Below are positions 43,649 to 52,356 of a stretch of DNA of 64,000 nucleotides, in pieces. A program made the position numbers and the translations under genes. The DNA is from Bin87 sp965208015 (GTDB taxonomy: Bacteria > Chloroflexota > Dehalococcoidia > Lucifugimonadales > UBA3495). The stretch covers positions 930,001 through 994,000 of the forward strand of contig OZ242308.1 in NCBI GenBank assembly GCA_965208015.1, given 5' to 3'. The number at the start of each line of letters is the position of its first letter. Positions within the stretch are counted from its first letter, which is position 1. The notes under the pieces are model-generated. The model worked only from the letters and a program-made list of their open reading frames with translations, was not told the DNA's origin and searched no databases.

Positions 43649-44380
43649 ATGATGACTACTCGCAACAGCGCCATCGTTCAGCCGGATATGGGCGGGCCAG
43701 CCCGGCGCAAACCGCCGTTGCCCGACCCGACCAAAAAGCGCGATATGAGACAGTACAACAACTACCATCGGGCTGCTATAGGCAATACCATCTATCGACA
43801 TTTTGCTCATCGGCCCGATGTTCTGGTCAGCGGTGAAGGTTATCTCTGCTTTGAGCGAAGCCATATGCGCTCCGGCTGGCTGGAGCCGGATCTGGTCGTC
43901 GCATTCGGTGTAGATCCCGACGCTATCGAGGAGAACAACGGCTACGAAATTGACGAGGTGGGCAAAGCGCCGGAATTCGTGCTGGAAGTGGCTTCGCAGC
44001 ATACTGGACGCCGCGATTACACTGTCAAACGCGAGGGCTATGCTCGCTATGGAGTGAGCGAATACTGGCGGTTCGACTACACTGGCGGCCAGTATCACGA
44101 CGCCCCGTTGGCCGGAGACCGATTGGTCAATGGCCAGTACGAATCCATACAACTATCCGACAACCTACCCGGCAAGATGTTCGGTATGCTGTGTGGCTAC
44201 AGCGAAGCGCTGGACTTGTACTTGTGCTGGGACAACGGGAAACTGCGCTTCTACGACCCGAAAGCAGATGAATTTCTCATGGATCCTCAAGAGTTGGAGG
44301 CTGCACTGACTGAGGCGCAGTCGGAACGGGACGCTGCTTTGGAGCGTATCCGTCAACTCGAGGCAGAGTCGAGGCGCTAG
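43649..44380 (+). CDS. Uma2 family PD-(D/E)xK endonuclease with coiled tail
   Basis: 243 residues. GWLEPDLVVAFGVD (Asp), APEFVLEVASQ (Glu) and RDYTVKREGYARYGVSEYWRFD (Lys) form the nuclease core. The last 30 residues are a short charged coiled coil (EAALTEAQSERDAALERIRQ), as in the three copies at 58.8-61.8 kb. It is followed two bases later by an unrelated helical gene. Confidence 0.85.
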   Translation: MMTTRNSAIVQPDMGGPARRKPPLPDPTKKRDMRQYNNYHRAAIGNTIYRHFAHRPDVLVSGEGYLCFERSHMRSGWLEPDLVVAFGVDPDAIEENNGYEIDEVGKAPEFVLEVASQHTGRRDYTVKREGYARYGVSEYWRFDYTGGQYHDAPLAGDRLVNGQYESIQLSDNLPGKMFGMLCGYSEALDLYLCWDNGKLRFYDPKADEFLMDPQELEAALTEAQSERDAALERIRQLEAESRR

Positions 44381-44382
44381 GT

Positions 44383-44805
44383 ATGGTAACGACGGCCTTT
44401 AGATATGCCCCGATCGCAATATGGGCTGCCAAGGTACTGCACCACTTGGCACGTCTATATGCGGAGTCCACTCCTCAGGAGCGTAAAGACATCAAGGACC
44501 ACCTGCTGGTGATAGTAGATATTCTAAAGAGTGCGGCAATGCGGAATCGGGATTCTGCGCATCCGCCCGCCGTGTTAATGCTGCCTCCTGCGGACATACT
44601 GGAGCCAACACCGGGGTTCCATGAACCGCGTCGTAAGCGATTCCGTGGACAGTCCCGACAATTTCGCCGCAACTTGAAACAGATTGTTAGAGTGGTCCGC
44701 CAATACGCTTCTAGTCTCACCGTTGAAGAGACGAAGCAGATCGCTGATCACCTCAACGAAATTTGGAAAATACTGTCGCAAGTCAATCGCCGAGTTCGCG
44801 CATGA
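44383..44805 (+). CDS. Helical protein with an internal duplication, unknown
   Basis: 140 residues. The first part (ARLYAESTPQERKDIKDHLL) and the last (QYASSLTVEETKQIADHLNE) repeat the same pattern, about 35 residues each, followed by IVDILKS and IWKILSQ. A basic Pro/Arg-rich linker separates them. I recognise no family. It starts two bases after a Uma2 gene, so may be its partner. Confidence 0.5.
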   Translation: MVTTAFRYAPIAIWAAKVLHHLARLYAESTPQERKDIKDHLLVIVDILKSAAMRNRDSAHPPAVLMLPPADILEPTPGFHEPRRKRFRGQSRQFRRNLKQIVRVVRQYASSLTVEETKQIADHLNEIWKILSQVNRRVRA

Positions 44806-44873
44806 GTTGGCGGGTGACGCGAAGGGTTTACTTGCCTGATTTGCCAACCATCTGATCACCTAGGAGCAAACAC

Positions 44874-46469
44874 ATGGGCAGCAAGCATGACATCGCCGAC
44901 GTTCTGGTCATCGGGGCCGGGGCTTCCGGCGGGGCATTCACCTGGAGCCTGACCCAGGCCGGCGTCAAGGTGGTGTGCCTGGAGCAGGGCGGCTGGGTGC
45001 CGCTGAACGCCTTTCCGGTGAATGAGCCCCAGGCGCAACTGCACTGGCAGACCGACTTCCATCCCAACCCCAACTTCCGCGGGTTGCCGGAGGACTATCC
45101 GGTCAACGAGGACGACACGCCAATCGCGCCGTACATGTACAACGCGGTGGGCGGCAGCACCATCCACTGGGGTTCCCACTTCCCGCGGTTCCATCCGTCG
45201 GACTTCCGGCTGAAGTCGCTGGATGGGGTGGCCGACGACTGGCCCATGGACTACTTCGAGCTGGAGCCGTATTACGACCAGAACGACCGCGCCCACGGCG
45301 TCAGCGGTTTGCAGGGAGACCCGGCCTACCCGCCCAAGCCGGCCCGCCCCACGCCTCCGCTGCCCATCGGTCCGGGCGGCGAAAAGCTGGCACGAGCCTT
45401 CAACCAGTTGGGCTGGCATTGGTGGTCGTCGGACAACGCGGTCGCCTCGACGGTCTACGATGGGCGGCAGCCGGACGTGGGCGAATACCTGCGCTCGCCG
45501 TCCAGCAGCGACATCATCTTCTGGCCCAGCGCCCTCAAGCAGGGCGCGCGCCTGATCACCCATGCCCGGGTGCGGGAGATCCTGGTGGACGCCGGCGGAC
45601 GGGCCACCGGGGCCGCCTACTACGACCGCAACGGCGATCTCCAGGCGCAGTTCGCGAAAGTCGTGGTGCTGGCCTGCAACGGCATCGGCACCTCGCGGCT
45701 GCTGCTCAACTCCAGGAGCGCGTTGTTCCCGGACGGACTGGCCAACAGCAGCGGGCAGGTGGGACGCAACCTGATGCATCATCCCTGCGGCTACGTGCTG
45801 GGCCTGTTCGACGAGGACATGGGGCCGGACGATGGGCCGCGAGGCTCCTCCATGCTGAGCCAGGAGTTCTACGAGACCGACGTGCGTAGGGGATTCGTGC
45901 GCGGCTATGACATGCAGATCTCCAACGTCGGCGGCGCGCCTTTGCAGATTGCGTTGGGCGGCCTGGTGGGCCAGCAGGTGGAATGGGGCGAGGGACACCA
46001 CCGCGACTTCGCCGAACGGTTCCGTCATCAGATGGGAATCGTCATCATGACCGAGGACCTACCCGAAGAGCATAATACGGTCACGCTGGACCCTACCCTA
46101 ACCGACAGACACGGCATACCGGCTCCCAAGATCGACTACACCGTGAGCGACAACACCTGGGCCATGCTGGACCACGGGGTAGCCCGTGCCACCGAGGTCC
46201 TGGAGGCAGCCGGCGCGAAGAAGGTCGTCTCATCGCGCCTGCGCCGCAACGCCGGTTGGCACCTGCTGGGAACGGCGCGGATGGGGTCAGATCCCGACCG
46301 CTCGGTGGTGGATCGCTGGGGTCGCGCCCACGACGTGCCCAACCTGTTCATCATCGACGGCAGCATCTTCACCACCGGGGCCTGCATCAACCCGACTACG
46401 ACGATCCAGGCTCTGGCCTTGCGCACCGCCGACTACCTGAAGGGGGAGGGATCTTCCGCGATCTCCTGA
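44874..46469 (+). CDS. GMC family oxidoreductase
   Basis: 531 residues. N-terminal DVLVIGAGASGGAFTW is the FAD-binding GxGxxG. The C-terminal domain has WHLLGTARMGSDP and the conserved NPTTTIQALALR. The family includes choline, glucose and gluconate dehydrogenases; the substrate is not clear. A lipoprotein gene overlaps its stop. Such oxidoreductases are notably numerous in SAR202 genomes (known trend; not tested here). Confidence 0.9.
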   Translation: MGSKHDIADVLVIGAGASGGAFTWSLTQAGVKVVCLEQGGWVPLNAFPVNEPQAQLHWQTDFHPNPNFRGLPEDYPVNEDDTPIAPYMYNAVGGSTIHWGSHFPRFHPSDFRLKSLDGVADDWPMDYFELEPYYDQNDRAHGVSGLQGDPAYPPKPARPTPPLPIGPGGEKLARAFNQLGWHWWSSDNAVASTVYDGRQPDVGEYLRSPSSSDIIFWPSALKQGARLITHARVREILVDAGGRATGAAYYDRNGDLQAQFAKVVVLACNGIGTSRLLLNSRSALFPDGLANSSGQVGRNLMHHPCGYVLGLFDEDMGPDDGPRGSSMLSQEFYETDVRRGFVRGYDMQISNVGGAPLQIALGGLVGQQVEWGEGHHRDFAERFRHQMGIVIMTEDLPEEHNTVTLDPTLTDRHGIPAPKIDYTVSDNTWAMLDHGVARATEVLEAAGAKKVVSSRLRRNAGWHLLGTARMGSDPDRSVVDRWGRAHDVPNLFIIDGSIFTTGACINPTTTIQALALRTADYLKGEGSSAIS

Positions 46470-46903
46470 TCCAAAGCCTTCGTTGGGCGCTGGTCATTAC
46501 AGCCGCGTGTCTGTTTGCGGCGTGCGGTTCGGATCACGCTGCCGAGAACGAGCCCGACTTCCCACCGCTCCCGGATATTCCCGGGGTGGATTTTACCGAG
46601 TGGGAACCAAATCCCTATCCGGAGTTTGACAGGCTCTTCGATGGTTTCGCGCGCAGCGCCAATTCCAAAGGAACTTATGACATTCAGGGAGACAAAGATC
46701 TGGAAACGGACGAGCCGGTGGGCGCTATCCTGCAACGCTACCGCGACCAACTTTCTCACCCCAGTTGGGACATTCAGAGCGAGCAGCTGGAGGATCCGGT
46801 TGCCTGGCTGATCTGGACGGTGCGGGACGGCGAGGGCCACTTCTGGTTCGGCGTACTGGTGGCCGCGCCGTCCGGGGAAGGTCGGGTGCGGATCTGGTTA
46901 TAG
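46466..46903 (+). CDS. Small lipoprotein, non-ATG start
   Basis: About 145 residues. No ATG or GTG exists near the N-terminus; a CTG at 46466 (overlapping the GMC stop) is the most likely start, with GGGGAGGG upstream. Signal peptide and lipobox are clear: SLRWALVITAACLFAACG, Cys20. The rest is acidic, with WLIWTVRDGEGHFWFG at the end. No family recognised. Confidence 0.6.
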   Translation: MIQSLRWALVITAACLFAACGSDHAAENEPDFPPLPDIPGVDFTEWEPNPYPEFDRLFDGFARSANSKGTYDIQGDKDLETDEPVGAILQRYRDQLSHPSWDIQSEQLEDPVAWLIWTVRDGEGHFWFGVLVAAPSGEGRVRIWL

Positions 46904-46932
46904 CTGTATTCTGACGACCTGATGAAGTAAGT

Positions 46933-47493
46933 ATGCAAATCACCACCGAGCGACTGGTCCTGAGGGAGTTCGGAGAGAATGACTGGCGGGCCGTGCTGGA
47001 TTACCAGCGCGACCCGCTTTATCTTCGCTACTATCCGTGGGAAGACCGCAGCGAAGCGGATGCCCGCGATTTCGTTGCAATGTTCCGTGGGTGGCAGGCG
47101 GACCAACCGAGGCGGCGGTTCCAGCTGGCAATTGTCCTGCGCGAGGATGGACGCTTGATCGGCAACTGCGGCATCCGTCGCAAGCCCGACAACGATTGGG
47201 AGGCCGATATCGGGTACGAACTGTCTTCGCGTTACTGGGGATACGGCTACGCCACGGAGGCGGGCCAGGCCATGGTCGATTTCGGGTTTCGGGAGCTGGG
47301 CCTGCAGCGGATCTCATCCTGGTGCATCGCGGACAACGTGGCATCAGCCCGGGTGCTGGAACGCTTGGGGTTCGTGCAGGAAGGAAGGTTGCGCCGCAAC
47401 GAATTTTTCAAGGGCCGATGGTGGGATACACTATTGTATGCAGTGCTGGCGGAGGAGTGGCAACATGCTCAGGAATCTGCCGATAGCCGATAG
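46933..47493 (+). CDS. GNAT-family N-acetyltransferase (RimJ-like)
   Basis: 186 residues. MQITTERLVLREF is the family opening; GYELSSRYWGYGYATEAGQAMVDF holds the acetyl-CoA loop, and NVASARVLERLGFVQEG the conserved end. It belongs to the RimJ/RimL class that acetylates protein N-termini or small molecules. It is a single gene between a lipoprotein and a VOC protein. Confidence 0.9.
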   Translation: MQITTERLVLREFGENDWRAVLDYQRDPLYLRYYPWEDRSEADARDFVAMFRGWQADQPRRRFQLAIVLREDGRLIGNCGIRRKPDNDWEADIGYELSSRYWGYGYATEAGQAMVDFGFRELGLQRISSWCIADNVASARVLERLGFVQEGRLRRNEFFKGRWWDTLLYAVLAEEWQHAQESADSR

Positions 47494-47526
47494 CTGAAAA
47501 CTCTCCATTTTGACTACCGAGGAACC

Positions 47527-47904
47527 ATGCCCAAGATCGTGCACTTCGAGCTGCCCTTTGACGACGCCGACCGCGCCAACAAGTTCTATGCCGACGTGTT
47601 CGGTTGGCAGTCCAGCAAGTGGGACGGCCCCGAGGAATACTACCTGCAACAGACGGGCGGGGACGACGAGCCCTACGGGATCGGCGGCGCGCTTATCGCC
47701 CGCGGGGCGGCAGTCAATTTCGGAGGAACTCTGGTGGTCATCGGGGTGGATGACCTGGACGCTTACGTTGCGAAAGTAGCCGCGGCCCGCTGCGAAATCG
47801 TGACGCCGCGCACCGCTATACCCGGTGTTGGCTGGTTCGCCAACTTCCGCGACACCGAGGGTAACGTGGTCGGCATGTTCATGGACGACAACAACGCGGC
47901 ATAG
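47527..47904 (+). CDS. VOC family protein (glyoxalase-like)
   Basis: 125 residues. KIVHFELPFDDADRANKFYADVFGW is the typical N-terminal beta-alpha-beta unit with a metal-binding His/Asp. GWFANFRDTEGNVVGMF supplies the last strand with Glu. It is a single VOC domain, acting as a dimer, of the antibiotic-resistance/dioxygenase fold; function unknown. Confidence 0.85.
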   Translation: MPKIVHFELPFDDADRANKFYADVFGWQSSKWDGPEEYYLQQTGGDDEPYGIGGALIARGAAVNFGGTLVVIGVDDLDAYVAKVAAARCEIVTPRTAIPGVGWFANFRDTEGNVVGMFMDDNNAA

Positions 47905-47905
47905 G

Positions 47906-48394
47906 TTAGTCGTCCGCAGGAGTGGTTTCCGGCTCCCGTGCTGTCGGGTCGGGCGGGATGATGGGAGGCGGCGCGGTGAATACGGGAGGGCCGCCGGGCT
48001 CAGGATGGGAGTGATTCACCAGGGCGTTGATGATTTCGTTTTTCATCTGCGCCATCTGTTGCATCATATCTTCGCGCAACTGGTCGATTTTCTCGTCGAT
48101 TTTGTCGCTCAGATCTCGGTGCGACTGGTCAATTTTCCCGCTCAACTCCCGGTTCAGTTGGTCGACTTTCTCGTCGATTTTGTCGCTCAGCTCATTACGG
48201 GTTTGGACGATCCTCTCGTTGGTTTCCCCTAGCTTGTCGGCAAGCAGGTCAACCCGGTTGAACAGCCGGAAGACGAATATCGCCCCAATCGTGATGAACG
48301 CCACTATGACCGCTATCAAGCCGCCAATGATAGCGATTTCAAGCGCGTTGTCGGCCAAAGTGCCTTCCATATCAATATCAATCTCTCTTGTCAT
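47906..48394 (-). CDS. Membrane-anchored coiled-coil protein
   Basis: 162 residues. One TM helix at about 20-44 precedes a heptad coil (residues ~50-120) built of repeats such as LSDKIDEKVDQLNRELSG. A Pro-rich acidic tail follows. The DNA repeats seen here (TCGATTTTGTCGCTCA) come from the coil. It may be a scaffold or resemble DUF1640-type proteins. Its stop lies two bases from that of the VOC gene. Confidence 0.6.
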   Translation of the reverse strand: MTREIDIDMEGTLADNALEIAIIGGLIAVIVAFITIGAIFVFRLFNRVDLLADKLGETNERIVQTRNELSDKIDEKVDQLNRELSGKIDQSHRDLSDKIDEKIDQLREDMMQQMAQMKNEIINALVNHSHPEPGGPPVFTAPPPIIPPDPTAREPETTPADD

Positions 48395-48482
48395 CGGGAT
48401 TATCCGGCGGTACTGTAAATGCTGTCAACCGCAAATTCCCAACCTGCATCGGTAGGTCGGATTATCTGGAAGGGAGAGCATC

Positions 48483-49259
48483 ATGGGCCGAATGGACGGT
48501 AAGGTAGCCATTATCAGCGGAGGCGCCCGCGGCATGGGCGCGGAGGAAGTCCGGTTGTTCGCCAGAGAAGGAGCGAAGGTCGTCTTCGGCGACATCCTGG
48601 ACGACCTTGGGCAGCAGGTCGAGGGCGACTGCAAGGCCGAAGACCTGGACGTGGCCTACGCGCACCTGGACGTGACCAGCGAGGAAGATTGGCAGGCCAT
48701 CGTCGCGCTAGCCGAGGAACGCTACGGCAAGCTCGACGCGCTGGTGAACAATGCCGGCATCAGCATCTCCGTCGAGGGCGGCGCCCGCAATATCTCGCTG
48801 GAGGATACCAGCGTCGAGCAGTGGGACCGGGTGATGGACATCAACTCCAAGGGCGTGTTCCTCGGCACGAAAGCGGCCATACCCGCCATGCGCCGAGCCG
48901 GCGGCGGGTCGATCATCAACATCTCTTCCATCGCCGGAATGACCGGCGCCTGGTCCCGTTCCCATCCGTACAACGCTTCCAAGGGGGCGGTGCGGCTGTT
49001 CACCAAGGCCACGGCGGTGCAGCATGCCCGGGAGGGTATTCGCGCAAACTCCGTGCACCCCGGGCCGATCATGACGCCGATGAGCGAGTCGACCTACGCG
49101 GATCCTGAGGTCGCGGCGCAACGGCTGGCGCTGGTGCCCCTGGGCCGGCGCGCGCATCCCATCGAGGTGGCCTACGGCGTGCTCTACCTGGCGTCGGACG
49201 AAGCGTCGTTCGTAACGGGCGCCGAGTTGGTCATCGACGGCGGGTGTATTGCCCAGTAG
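48483..49259 (+). CDS. Short-chain dehydrogenase/reductase (SDR)
   Basis: 258 residues. ISGGARGMGAEEVR is the glycine-rich NAD(P)-binding loop, NNAG follows, and the active residues are Ser in NISSIAG and Tyr-x3-Lys in YNASKGA. It is similar to the two copies at 58059 and 61862 but more distant. ATG is preceded by GAAGGGAGAG. A classical SDR; substrate unknown. Confidence 0.9.
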   Translation: MGRMDGKVAIISGGARGMGAEEVRLFAREGAKVVFGDILDDLGQQVEGDCKAEDLDVAYAHLDVTSEEDWQAIVALAEERYGKLDALVNNAGISISVEGGARNISLEDTSVEQWDRVMDINSKGVFLGTKAAIPAMRRAGGGSIINISSIAGMTGAWSRSHPYNASKGAVRLFTKATAVQHAREGIRANSVHPGPIMTPMSESTYADPEVAAQRLALVPLGRRAHPIEVAYGVLYLASDEASFVTGAELVIDGGCIAQ

Positions 49260-49324
49260 TGCGGCGGCAAGTAAGATAGGGCGAACCTTGAAACGCAACC
49301 CGCACATCTGCAAGGGAGAGAATT

Positions 49325-50272
49325 ATGCCTGAAACTTATGGCCAGGGAGATTTCCAGTACACGTTCGTCGAGGACTGGCTGAAGCTGCCGGACGGCATGC
49401 GTCTGCTGGAGTGCCCCGGCGTCGCGGTCGACGGCGACGACCGCGTGTTCATCCTGACCCGTGGCGAGCACCCCATCATGGTCTTCGACAAGGACGGCAA
49501 CTTTGAGCGGTCCTTCGGCCAGGGCCACTTCAGCGAGAACCGCACCCACGGCCTCTATTACAGCGCTGCCGACGACACGCTGCTGGCCGCCGACGACGGC
49601 ATTCACACCATCCAGAAGTTCAGCGTCACCGGTGAAAAGCTGATGGAGATCGGCGAGAAGAACCACCCGGCTCCCCGCTGGAGCGGCCAGCCCTTCAACC
49701 GTCCGACCTCCGCGGCCATCCGTCCCAGCAACGGCGACATCTACGTCTCCGACGGCTACGGCAACTCCCGGATCCACGTCTACACCGCCGAGGGCCAGTA
49801 CAAGTTCTCCTGGGGCGAGCCGGGAATCGACGCCGGTCAGTTCATTCGCCCACACAACATCGCCTTTGACGAGGACGAGCGGGTGTACGTGGTGGACCGG
49901 GAATGCCACCGGATCCAACTGTTCGACACCGACGGCAACTTCACGGAGATGTGGAGCAACATCCACCGGCCGGACGCCATGGTGTATTGGGGCGGCCACA
50001 TCTACGTCGGCGAGCTCAACGGCATGGGCGGCGTGGACGACGCGCCGGGTCTGGGCCACCGGGTCACCATCTACGACCGAGACGGAAATCGCGTTTGCGT
50101 GTTCGGCGCTCCGGAAGAAGGTGAGGGAGCCGGCCAGTTCATCGCGCCCCACGGGATCGCCGTGGACAGCACCGGCGCCGTGTACGTGTCCGAGGTGTCC
50201 TACACCATCCGCGGCAGCCACATGGACCCGCCGCGCGAGCTGCGCAGCTTCTCCAAGTACGCCAAGGCATAG
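49325..50272 (+). CDS. NHL-repeat/PAL-like beta-propeller protein
   Basis: 315 residues. Repeats such as GVAVDGDDRVFILTRGEHPI and FDTDGNFTEMW form a six-bladed propeller. It resembles the lyase domain of peptidyl-alpha-hydroxyglycine alpha-amidating lyase, with which it shares the RPHNIAFDEDERVYVVDREC segment. No signal peptide is visible, so it is likely cytoplasmic. A ribosome site AGGGAGAG is present. Confidence 0.8.
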   Translation: MPETYGQGDFQYTFVEDWLKLPDGMRLLECPGVAVDGDDRVFILTRGEHPIMVFDKDGNFERSFGQGHFSENRTHGLYYSAADDTLLAADDGIHTIQKFSVTGEKLMEIGEKNHPAPRWSGQPFNRPTSAAIRPSNGDIYVSDGYGNSRIHVYTAEGQYKFSWGEPGIDAGQFIRPHNIAFDEDERVYVVDRECHRIQLFDTDGNFTEMWSNIHRPDAMVYWGGHIYVGELNGMGGVDDAPGLGHRVTIYDRDGNRVCVFGAPEEGEGAGQFIAPHGIAVDSTGAVYVSEVSYTIRGSHMDPPRELRSFSKYAKA

Positions 50273-50302
50273 ACCCGGCGTCCGCCGTGGCGAGGATCAC
50301 AT

Positions 50303-50334
50303 AGAGGGCGGCCGGCGTTGGCAGGCTGCCCTCT
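50303..50334. terminator. Hairpin terminator between convergent genes
   Basis: AGAGGGCGGCC and GGCTGCCCTCT pair over 11 positions (one G-T) around a 10-base loop. It stands between the NHL gene and a Uma2 gene that converge. The following bases CGTTGT form only a poor T tract, so termination is plausible but not strong. Confidence 0.5.
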
Positions 50335-50345
50335 CGTTGTCGCCC

Positions 50346-51053
50346 CTATGAGCGCGCCGGTATCAGCTGCGACGCCGGTATGACCAGATCCGGGAACGCC
50401 GCCGGCGCGATGTCGTCGCCGGCCCGGTACCGCCGCACCGTCCGATACCCGTCAGGAAATGGGTCGGCGTGGACCTCGATTACGTCGTCTCGCAGGTTCA
50501 GCAGCCACGACTCGGGAATGCCGGCGGCCGCGTAGAGCGGGAGTTTCACGCGGCGGTCGTAGGCCAAAGTGGAATCTGCCACCTCTACCAGCAGAAGGAC
50601 GTCCTCCGGGCGCGGGTGGGCTCGGGCGTAGCCGTTTTCACGGCGAACCAGCAGCATGAAATCCGGTTCCGGCTCCGAAAAGTTAGGGATAACCAGCGGG
50701 AGTTGCACTCTCACTAGAGTCCGTCCGGCCAGCTGGCCTGACGTGGAGAATGCATCGGTAATCAGGCCTATACCCTCAGCGTGTCGGCTACCCATGGGCG
50801 ACATTACGACTATTTCTCCTGCTACCAGCTGCACCCGCTCGTCAGGGGCGAAAACGCCGGCTGCATCCATGGCGTGGTATTCGACGTGGGTGAACAGCCG
50901 CTGCTTGCCGCCGCGGATTCCCGGCATCTCGCCGGCCGTGATGATGCCAGCGTCCAGCATGGCCTGAAGCTCGCGGTCAGTGAACCGCCGGGGGCTGGGA
51001 TCGCCGTTGGCCAACATGGACGGCGGGCCGGTTTGGGGTTTGGCGGTAGTCAT
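50346..51053 (-). CDS. Uma2 family PD-(D/E)xK endonuclease
   Basis: 235 residues from ATG 51053 (MTTAKPQTG), with GAGG upstream; the frame is open further to 51347 without support. FSEPEPDFMLL (Asp), VLLLVEVADST (Glu) and DRRVKLPLYAAAG (Lys) are the nuclease core. It also has an N-terminal ~60-residue extension with a helical DRELQAMLDAG. It belongs to the subtype with the VEVADSTL motif, distinct from the other six copies. Confidence 0.85.
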   Translation of the reverse strand: MTTAKPQTGPPSMLANGDPSPRRFTDRELQAMLDAGIITAGEMPGIRGGKQRLFTHVEYHAMDAAGVFAPDERVQLVAGEIVVMSPMGSRHAEGIGLITDAFSTSGQLAGRTLVRVQLPLVIPNFSEPEPDFMLLVRRENGYARAHPRPEDVLLLVEVADSTLAYDRRVKLPLYAAAGIPESWLLNLRDDVIEVHADPFPDGYRTVRRYRAGDDIAPAAFPDLVIPASQLIPARS

Positions 51054-51237
51054 GTACGGAACCTCGCTGGGACGGCCGGCGTAACGCATTGTCAGGTAGT
51101 ATTGTAATGCGTCGTGCGCGCCAGTGGCGCAATCATGACATGCGAGGCTGGTATCAATGTTCAGGAAACCGTCCATCTGTTTCATCTCAGCCTTCATCGC
51201 TGTATTTTTGACCATCTGATGCGCTGCTGAGTCTGTG

Positions 51238-51458
51238 ACGCTCAGACATCGACACCAGCAACCGACGCTACGACAGCGGACACGCCAGCGCTCACCGACA
51301 CCCCTCAGCCGATCTATACGCGCTGCCCGCGTACACCCCCTTGCCATCCCGCGCGCCTTAGCCGACAGCGACGCTCACTCCGGCGCTGACCAACATCCCC
51401 AAGCCGACCTATACCCCGCGTCCGACCAATACTCCCCGGACTCTCGCCGACCCCTAAC
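51238..51458 (+). pseudogene. Relic of a Thr/Pro-rich linker of a secreted protein
   Basis: The 514-base gap 51054-51567 has no intact gene. One frame reads TPATDATTADTPALTDTPQP, then breaks, and another frame continues TATLTPALTNIPKPTYTP to a stop at 51456-51458. Such Thr/Pro linkers are frequent in Chloroflexota secreted proteins. I read it as a decayed end of such a gene; the N-terminal part is missing. The rest of the gap shows nothing else. Confidence 0.35.
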
Positions 51459-51567
51459 CCTTTGGGCAAATTGGAGCAGGACTATGGATCGACACTACCG
51501 GTAAAACCGCGGGGTTGCGAAGTGGTACACTGATCACCGGCAATCTCTTGCCTGACTGAAAACCACC

Positions 51568-52326
51568 ATGACCACCGAATTAACTGAACAAGGGCTGTCG
51601 CCGGAGTCCATCGCCCGCCAACTGGTCAGCGAAATCCGGGCTGATCCTCGGGTCAGGGAATTCGTACTCCGGGAACTGCTCACCGAGGATTTCCTCAGGT
51701 TGCCGGAGGAAATCCGCGAATATCGCGACAGCACAAATCGACGGCTGGATGCGCTGGAGCAAGGTCAGCAGCGGTTGACCGAGAGCGTCCAACAGTTGAC
51801 CGAAGGCCAGCAGCGGTTGACCGAGGATGTGCAGCGGTTGACCGAAAGCGTCCAGCGGTTAACTCATGGTTATCAGAGATTGGGCCGACAGGTTGGCAAT
51901 CTGCGCGGTCATTCATACGAGCAACAATGCTCCGAACAAATCGAACTCGTTATGGTTGACCATTTCTCCGATATTGCCCTCGCCGACCGTTCCAACATCA
52001 ACAACCTGCTATTGCAGGCCCGCCGGGACGGCAGACTGACCCGCCAACAGTTTGACCAGGGCCGGGTCGTCGACATCATCGCCCGCGGCACACCTATTGG
52101 CGATCAGTTGGAGATCCAGGCCGTAGTCGAGGTTTCGGTAACCATCAATGAGCAGGACGTTCACAACGCGCGACGTCGGGCCGTCCTGCTGCAAAACCTG
52201 ACCGGCGTCAACACCAGGGCCTTCTGCGTGGCCAACGCCCCTTGGTCCCATGAGCTGGACGACGAGGCTGACCAACTTGGCGTAACCCTTATCCGCTACG
52301 AAATGCCCGGCTATGACTTCGAGTAG
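51568..52326 (+). CDS. Coiled-coil protein with PD-(D/E)xK-like C-terminal domain
   Basis: 252 residues. Residues ~55-105 are heptad-like repeats (QQRLTESVQQLTEGQQRLTE). The C-terminal domain ends with EIQAVVEVSVTINEQDVHNA and RRAVLLQNLTGVNTRAFCVA, which resembles nuclease-like domains (as in DUF3782) in which a Glu-Val-x3 replaces part of the motif. Its stop codon directly precedes the UGSC partner gene. Function unknown. Confidence 0.6.
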   Translation: MTTELTEQGLSPESIARQLVSEIRADPRVREFVLRELLTEDFLRLPEEIREYRDSTNRRLDALEQGQQRLTESVQQLTEGQQRLTEDVQRLTESVQRLTHGYQRLGRQVGNLRGHSYEQQCSEQIELVMVDHFSDIALADRSNINNLLLQARRDGRLTRQQFDQGRVVDIIARGTPIGDQLEIQAVVEVSVTINEQDVHNARRRAVLLQNLTGVNTRAFCVANAPWSHELDDEADQLGVTLIRYEMPGYDFE

Positions 52327-52356
52327 ATGACATATACTCACCGAGAGGCAATCAAA

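Noticed and set aside
48056..48200. Repeated TCGATTTTGTCGCTCA, considered as an iteron or CRISPR
   Set aside because: The repeats encode the coiled coil of the membrane protein on the minus strand.
51745..51880. Short DNA repeats with CAGCGGTTGACCGA, considered as a CRISPR or tandem repeat
   Set aside because: They encode the heptad repeats of a coiled coil in an intact gene; spacing is irregular and no cas genes exist.
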